64,000 bases of DNA, taken from contig UBMI01000032.1 of the NCBI GenBank assembly GCA_900466475.1, positions 124,001 through 188,000 of the forward strand, written 5' to 3'. The notes below the pieces were generated by a model that did no database searches, was not told the origin of the DNA, and saw nothing but the letters and a program-made list of their open reading frames with translations. Position numbers and translations under genes: made by a program. Shown in pieces: positions 60,439 to 64,000 of the stretch. Each line of letters starts with the position of its first letter. The first letter of the stretch is position 1. The stretch comes from Hyphomicrobiales bacterium. Lineage in GTDB: Bacteria; Pseudomonadota; Alphaproteobacteria; Rhizobiales; Rhizobiaceae.

Positions 60439-61120
60439 TCTTCTCTATGATAGCCGTCTGCATCACCGATGCCCAATGCTGGCCGTCTAGCGTATAACCA
60501 GGCAAAGCCGCTCCGCTACCGTCCTGCAGATCTGAGTGATCTACGATCAAGCAGTCCTCTCGCGCTGCATAAGTCGACCTAAGCCAGATATTAAACGTGG
60601 CAATATTGCCATTCCATAGCCCGTTGCTCGTGCGTGTCGGCGGCACGATTACCAGCGGCCCGGTGAAGTAGTTCAGGACCGAGGTATACATTGCCTCTAT
60701 GGCTGGCAGGTTCGGCGAATCAACGCATATATCGTTGAACGGAAAGCAACCAAGAACGACGGCCCGCGCGCGCCCTAGGGAGGAATAGCTGCCGGTTCGA
60801 AGACGATAGATCAGCCCAGGCAGGGAGTCGCCGGAGATCCCGTAATTCTCGGCGAAAGGAATATCGCCAAAGCTGATGCCGGCGAAATTGCTGTCTCCAA
60901 AACAAGCAATGCTGCCACCTTGCGCGAACAGTCTGGCCTGCTTTCGCGAGTCGTCGATCGTTCTGTTCTGATGGTAGTTATAGAGATCGAACGGCTGCGC
61001 GGCTGGCAAGGTGCCCGCCGCCAAATTATAGCTTTCCGGCCGCTTCAGATGCGGCGCGATGCCGCCAGCTGCGGGAAGGCCAGCTCCCGCGCGCGGTGTC
61101 ATTTCAGTGGGGTTGAGCAT
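60413..61120 (-). CDS. Phage tail SGNH/GDSL-type hydrolase
   Basis: This 235-residue protein (MLNPTEMTPRAGAGLPAAGG) has the SGNH block I in CFGDSNFAGISFGD, the PFNDIC segment that corresponds to block III, and DGQHW at the end (block V His and Asp). Such enzymes deacetylate polysaccharide receptors. Its ATG overlaps the stop of the tail fibre gene (TGATG), so it is probably a tail component or chaperone translated with it. A broken copy lies at 46445-47120. Confidence 0.8.
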   Translation of the reverse strand: MLNPTEMTPRAGAGLPAAGGIAPHLKRPESYNLAAGTLPAAQPFDLYNYHQNRTIDDSRKQARLFAQGGSIACFGDSNFAGISFGDIPFAENYGISGDSLPGLIYRLRTGSYSSLGRARAVVLGCFPFNDICVDSPNLPAIEAMYTSVLNYFTGPLVIVPPTRTSNGLWNGNIATFNIWLRSTYAAREDCLIVDHSDLQDGSGAALPGYTLDGQHWASVMQTAIIEKIKAALRQV

Positions 61121-62952
61121 CAGGCGTTTACCTCGCTGCGTAGACCATGCAGATAACAGCGCTTCTGGTTCAGGGTCTTGTAGCGCAAAGAGATGTCATC
61201 GCCGGAGGGCTGACCGGAAACACTGACGATGTTCGTCTCGAAGTAGGTCTTAGCCCCGAGCGCTTTAAGCTGCGTCATTGTCGCGGCTGTCCATGTCGTC
61301 CCTCCGTCACGGCTGAATTCAATCGTGACATCGGTGTTGAGCGTCAACACATCGAGCGCCTCGATGATCCCAGAGGCCTTTAGCTGCGTGGGCGTAAAAT
61401 CAGTGAATTCATATGCCGCAGTGACCAGAACTATGTTTGCGGTCGTCGCGGGCTGCTCCACTTCGATTTCCTCAACCCAAAGCAAGTCAGAGAGAGAGGA
61501 AGTATATCCCGATCCACTCGTGCCAGACGCGTCCGTACCAGCCTTGAAATAGAACGAGTAGTCCGAGTGCGCCGGCTGCAGTCGCCCGACTGTGCCGCCT
61601 GCGGTGCATTGGCCTGACACGAGAAATGCCGTTCCGGCCGTAACGGTGTATGTCATCCAGTCCGACCATTCCTCCTCGTTGGCGGAAAGTGTGAGAGTCG
61701 AGGATCCGCCTCCGAAAGTTACTGGGATCTGATTTCCGGTGAACGCCGCACCGCTAGCCGCATGTCCGGCATAAACTGACGAAAACGTCGCGCCAGAAGC
61801 GCCACCTTTGAAGCGAATACGGAACTTGGTCCCACCTTGCAGGACCTTTGCTCCGGCAAAACGCTGACGAAGTGTGTTGCCGGCCCATCCGCCATTGCTC
61901 ACGCTCAACGACACCGCAGGAATTGCGTCGACCTGTTGCAGAGGGTTTCCGCTGTTCATAATGCGGCCGTTCGTAGGATCGAGCACGTACCCCGATGAAG
62001 CTCCGGCGTTGACACCGCCGTCACCGCCAAATCCGTCGACGAGGCCGTTTCCCATAAAAACAGGCTGGCCGATCGCCTGCGACGAATGGATTGCACTCAA
62101 TGTGCCGCCATCGATCGTTATGCGGTTGCGCAGATTGCTCGCAAGCTTCGCGTCATTAATGGCGCCGTCGACGACGCTCCCAAAGGGCAGCGCCTCAAAT
62201 GCCGTGCCATTCCACGAGAAGAAGGTTTTCGAAACTGTGTTCCAGTAAAGCGCGCCTTCCTCCAACGGATTTCCGTTAGGGTCCTGCGTCGGAGCTGAAG
62301 CGTAAGCACCAAGGTACTGCTTTTGAAAGTCTCCGAAAATGGCCTCGATATCGGCCTGCAATGCCGCAGATGTCTGATCGCTTGCCAAACGAAACGTAGA
62401 CCCTTCCACCTTGCCGATGAGTAGCGGCGGGAGACCGCCGGCAACTGGATTATTTCCGGAATTCGTCTTGATCGTCAGAGGAGCGCCGCCATTGAAGCTG
62501 ACGGTAACTGGCGAACCCGGATTGGTCGTCAAGATCGTTAGCCAAATCTGCGCACTGGCTGAAATTGGCTGAGAAGAAATAGCGTTATATGCATTTGGTG
62601 CGCCAGTTCCATCATCCTCAGCGACAATCACGGAATACGGCAAATCCGCCACGCGGCTCCACGATCCGGTTCCGGCGCCCCCGACCTTGCGATAGATGCC
62701 GTTGAAATCTACAGCATCGTCCTGAATGACCCATGCGCTGTCATTCTCCGCATGCTGCAAATCTGCGTAGAGCTGCACACGCGTAAGATAAACGCCACCG
62801 CCAGATGTGCCGATCGCTGTCACGAAGCTTTCCAGCCAAGCCGACCATGCTCTGGCTTCCGACTTCTTGACCTGCTTCTTTCCGGACGAGGGATCGCCGG
62901 GTGTGTTGTAGTCCGCAAAAACCTGAGCGCCCGTTGGTGCTGTGATCGGCAT
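61120..62952 (-). CDS. Phage tail fibre/receptor-binding protein
   Basis: This 610-residue protein starts MPITAPTGAQVFADYNTPGD, a short helical head (KKSEARAWSAWLESF), then tail-fibre beta repeats (LGAYASAPTQDPNGNPLEEG, followed by ALYWNTVSKTFFSWNGTAFE, a common fibre motif), and a long beta-rich C-terminal domain (about 330-610) likely to bind host receptors. AAGGAAAAA precedes the ATG. It is coupled to the SGNH gene. The receptor is not known, presumably a surface polysaccharide. Confidence 0.82.
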   Translation of the reverse strand: MPITAPTGAQVFADYNTPGDPSSGKKQVKKSEARAWSAWLESFVTAIGTSGGGVYLTRVQLYADLQHAENDSAWVIQDDAVDFNGIYRKVGGAGTGSWSRVADLPYSVIVAEDDGTGAPNAYNAISSQPISASAQIWLTILTTNPGSPVTVSFNGGAPLTIKTNSGNNPVAGGLPPLLIGKVEGSTFRLASDQTSAALQADIEAIFGDFQKQYLGAYASAPTQDPNGNPLEEGALYWNTVSKTFFSWNGTAFEALPFGSVVDGAINDAKLASNLRNRITIDGGTLSAIHSSQAIGQPVFMGNGLVDGFGGDGGVNAGASSGYVLDPTNGRIMNSGNPLQQVDAIPAVSLSVSNGGWAGNTLRQRFAGAKVLQGGTKFRIRFKGGASGATFSSVYAGHAASGAAFTGNQIPVTFGGGSSTLTLSANEEEWSDWMTYTVTAGTAFLVSGQCTAGGTVGRLQPAHSDYSFYFKAGTDASGTSGSGYTSSLSDLLWVEEIEVEQPATTANIVLVTAAYEFTDFTPTQLKASGIIEALDVLTLNTDVTIEFSRDGGTTWTAATMTQLKALGAKTYFETNIVSVSGQPSGDDISLRYKTLNQKRCYLHGLRSEVNA

Positions 62953-62964
62953 GGTTTTTCCTTG

Positions 62965-64000
62965 TCAGGTAACAGTGAAGGGTCCGGTCGGCACTGCGGC
63001 AGCTGCCGTACCGGATGCATTGATTGAGACGACGAAGCCGAACTTGGCCCCGGCACTGAGCCCGGTGACCACGCGGCCATCACTCAAGTTTGGGGGGCCG
63101 TACTCGGTGGCAACTAGGGTAGCACCCGACATCGAGTTGGCAGTGTTGATATAGATCCGCACCGCCGCATAGTTCGCACTATTGGGAGCAGTCCATGTGA
63201 AGCTCGCTTGTCCAGCACCAGGCGTCGTGACGCCAACGCCGCTTACGACGGCCGGAGGATTGGGGTCTGCAACAGCGGTAACGGTCACGTAGTCCGTCCA
63301 GTCGGACGACACACCTGCAGCCCAAGCGCGAAGCCTGAAGCGATATTGCACACCATCGGCTAGGTAAGTTGACCTCACCTGATCGACACCGGCGGCCGAT
63401 GAAATGGCGCTCTGCGGCCCTGTGGACCCGCTAAGCCTCTCCCACTCCATCTCGTAGGTCAGCTCATCCGAGACATGAGCCCACGATCCAAGACCATACG
63501 CCGCAGAGGCGCCGCCAGAAACCACCTCCTGCTGGATGATGACGCCGAATCCGGTCGGAATTGGTACCCCGCCTGGCGGGAGCACAACAACCGATGATCC
63601 GGGAATACCTTCTTCAGTTGCCGAGTTGAATTCGTAGAGATCCGGCGGAACGACTATTCCGCTTAAGGTGATTGTCATTTCGCGGAGAGATATGACCGGC
63701 TTTTCGGTTATCTCGATTACCGCGTCGGCTAGTTTTGGCCCATACTGGACGCGGATGAACCGCTCATAAGACGGATCGTTATCCAGGTCGAAGTGAGCCG
63801 TTAGAGCAACGCGCATCCCATTGCGCCTGATGTAGCGCAGCTTCTGGAGCCTTTGGATATGGTTGTGCGACTGCACCGCCACATTGTCGACGGTCACCGT
63901 CCGCTGCGTATCCTCGCCGATGTAGGGGTCGCCGTAGATCGCCGCATCGTTGGTGTTGTAAAGGTCAGCCGGATCGGTGTAGCGGCCGCGCACGGCAAGA
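62965..64000 (-). CDS. Phage tail-tip/host-specificity protein, C-terminal part
   Basis: The frame is open through the right edge, so only the C-terminal 340 or so residues are present. It shows fibronectin type III-like repeats (VSSDWTDYVTVTAVADPNPP, then AAVRIYINTANSMSGATLVA) and a region resembling the central tail-tip (gpJ-like) protein: MRVALTAHFDLDNDPSYERF and PVISLREMTITLSGIVVPPD. Such proteins lie at the end of the tail and contact the host. Thirteen bases separate it from the fibre gene. Confidence 0.75.
   Translation of the reverse strand, partial: LAVRGRYTDPADLYNTNDAAIYGDPYIGEDTQRTVTVDNVAVQSHNHIQRLQKLRYIRRNGMRVALTAHFDLDNDPSYERFIRVQYGPKLADAVIEITEKPVISLREMTITLSGIVVPPDLYEFNSATEEGIPGSSVVVLPPGGVPIPTGFGVIIQQEVVSGGASAAYGLGSWAHVSDELTYEMEWERLSGSTGPQSAISSAAGVDQVRSTYLADGVQYRFRLRAWAAGVSSDWTDYVTVTAVADPNPPAVVSGVGVTTPGAGQASFTWTAPNSANYAAVRIYINTANSMSGATLVATEYGPPNLSDGRVVTGLSAGAKFGFVVSINASGTAAAAVPTGPFTVT

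Larger units (their letters stand above)
50684..64000. mobile_element. Prophage or phage-derived element, left part
   Basis: From the integrase to the window edge the genes are those of a tailed phage: integrase, tail SGNH hydrolase, lysis proteins (spanins, GH19 endolysin), tail fibre and fibronectin-III tail-tip protein, with polysaccharide-modifying cargo inside. Late genes run leftward with small overlaps. Head, terminase and replication genes must lie beyond the right edge, and the right attachment site is not in view. The exact left boundary is not established. Confidence 0.88.

Noticed and set aside
1..64000. CRISPR arrays, rRNA operons, complete tRNA genes and intact insertion sequences
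   Set aside because: I looked for regularly spaced repeats, rRNA-like tracts, cloverleaf tRNAs and transposase genes with terminal repeats and found none; only a tRNA-3'-end-like 16-mer near the integrase.

Overview
The window is chromosomal DNA of a Rhizobiaceae alphaproteobacterium (Rhizobium/Sinorhizobium/Agrobacterium group). The main evidence is the left third, which carries the flagellar and chemotaxis block in the gene order known from rhizobia: flgF | motA-fliM-fliN-fliG-flhB-orf | visR-visN | fliF | cheT-cheD-cheY2-cheB-cheR-cheW-cheA-cheY1-cheS-icpA. It has two CheY proteins, CheS, CheT, a soluble protoglobin-type receptor and the VisN/VisR LuxR-type master regulators, all hallmarks of rhizobial motility. 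High GC and GC-rich third codon positions agree.

Layout. (1) 1-18.0 kb: flagellar motor, switch and export genes on the plus strand, then the visNR, fliF and chemotaxis operons on the minus strand, mostly with ATGA or TAATG translational coupling. (2) 18.4-25.4 kb: a 37-codon membrane peptide, a GT39-type glycosyltransferase, an XRE regulator, a KefB/YbaL-type antiporter and a fused SecDF followed by a strong terminator. (3) 25.4-32.5 kb: a dense signalling island with three histidine kinases of the 'HDLxxPLR' type (one membrane-bound with a FixL-like PAS), three stand-alone receivers, one REC-kinase-REC hybrid and a LuxR protein built like VisN/VisR. (4) 32.6-38.9 kb: an MhqO-MhqD-like fusion, a large membrane protein, an EamA exporter, an FAD/NAD(P)-binding protein and an OsmC-family protein. 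(5) 39.0-43.8 kb: a non-homologous end-joining cluster (DUF2188-like gene, ku, ligD with PE-ligase-polymerase order, and a convergent second ku).

(6) 44.4-50.4 kb is accessory and partly decayed: a pseudogene of a phage tail SGNH hydrolase (broken relative of the intact gene at 60.4-61.1 kb), two other broken genes, a membrane-anchored Kelch-like protein and a small divergent regulatory pair. (7) 50.7 kb to the right edge is a prophage or phage-derived element: a tyrosine integrase, a tail SGNH hydrolase, small membrane proteins, nested spanins, a GH19 endolysin, then a cargo block of surface-polysaccharide genes (acyltransferase, capsule-type transferase, O-antigen polymerase/ligase-like), and tail genes (SGNH hydrolase, fibre, fibronectin-III tail-tip protein) that run off the right end.

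The most interesting region is the prophage. It pairs two predicted tail-borne SGNH esterases with an O-acyltransferase and two further envelope-glycan genes, which suggests a phage that both trims and remodels its host's surface polysaccharide. The relic at 46.4-48.3 kb has the same SGNH gene with a different convergent cargo gene (Kelch-like) just behind it, so this position may be a cargo-exchange site.
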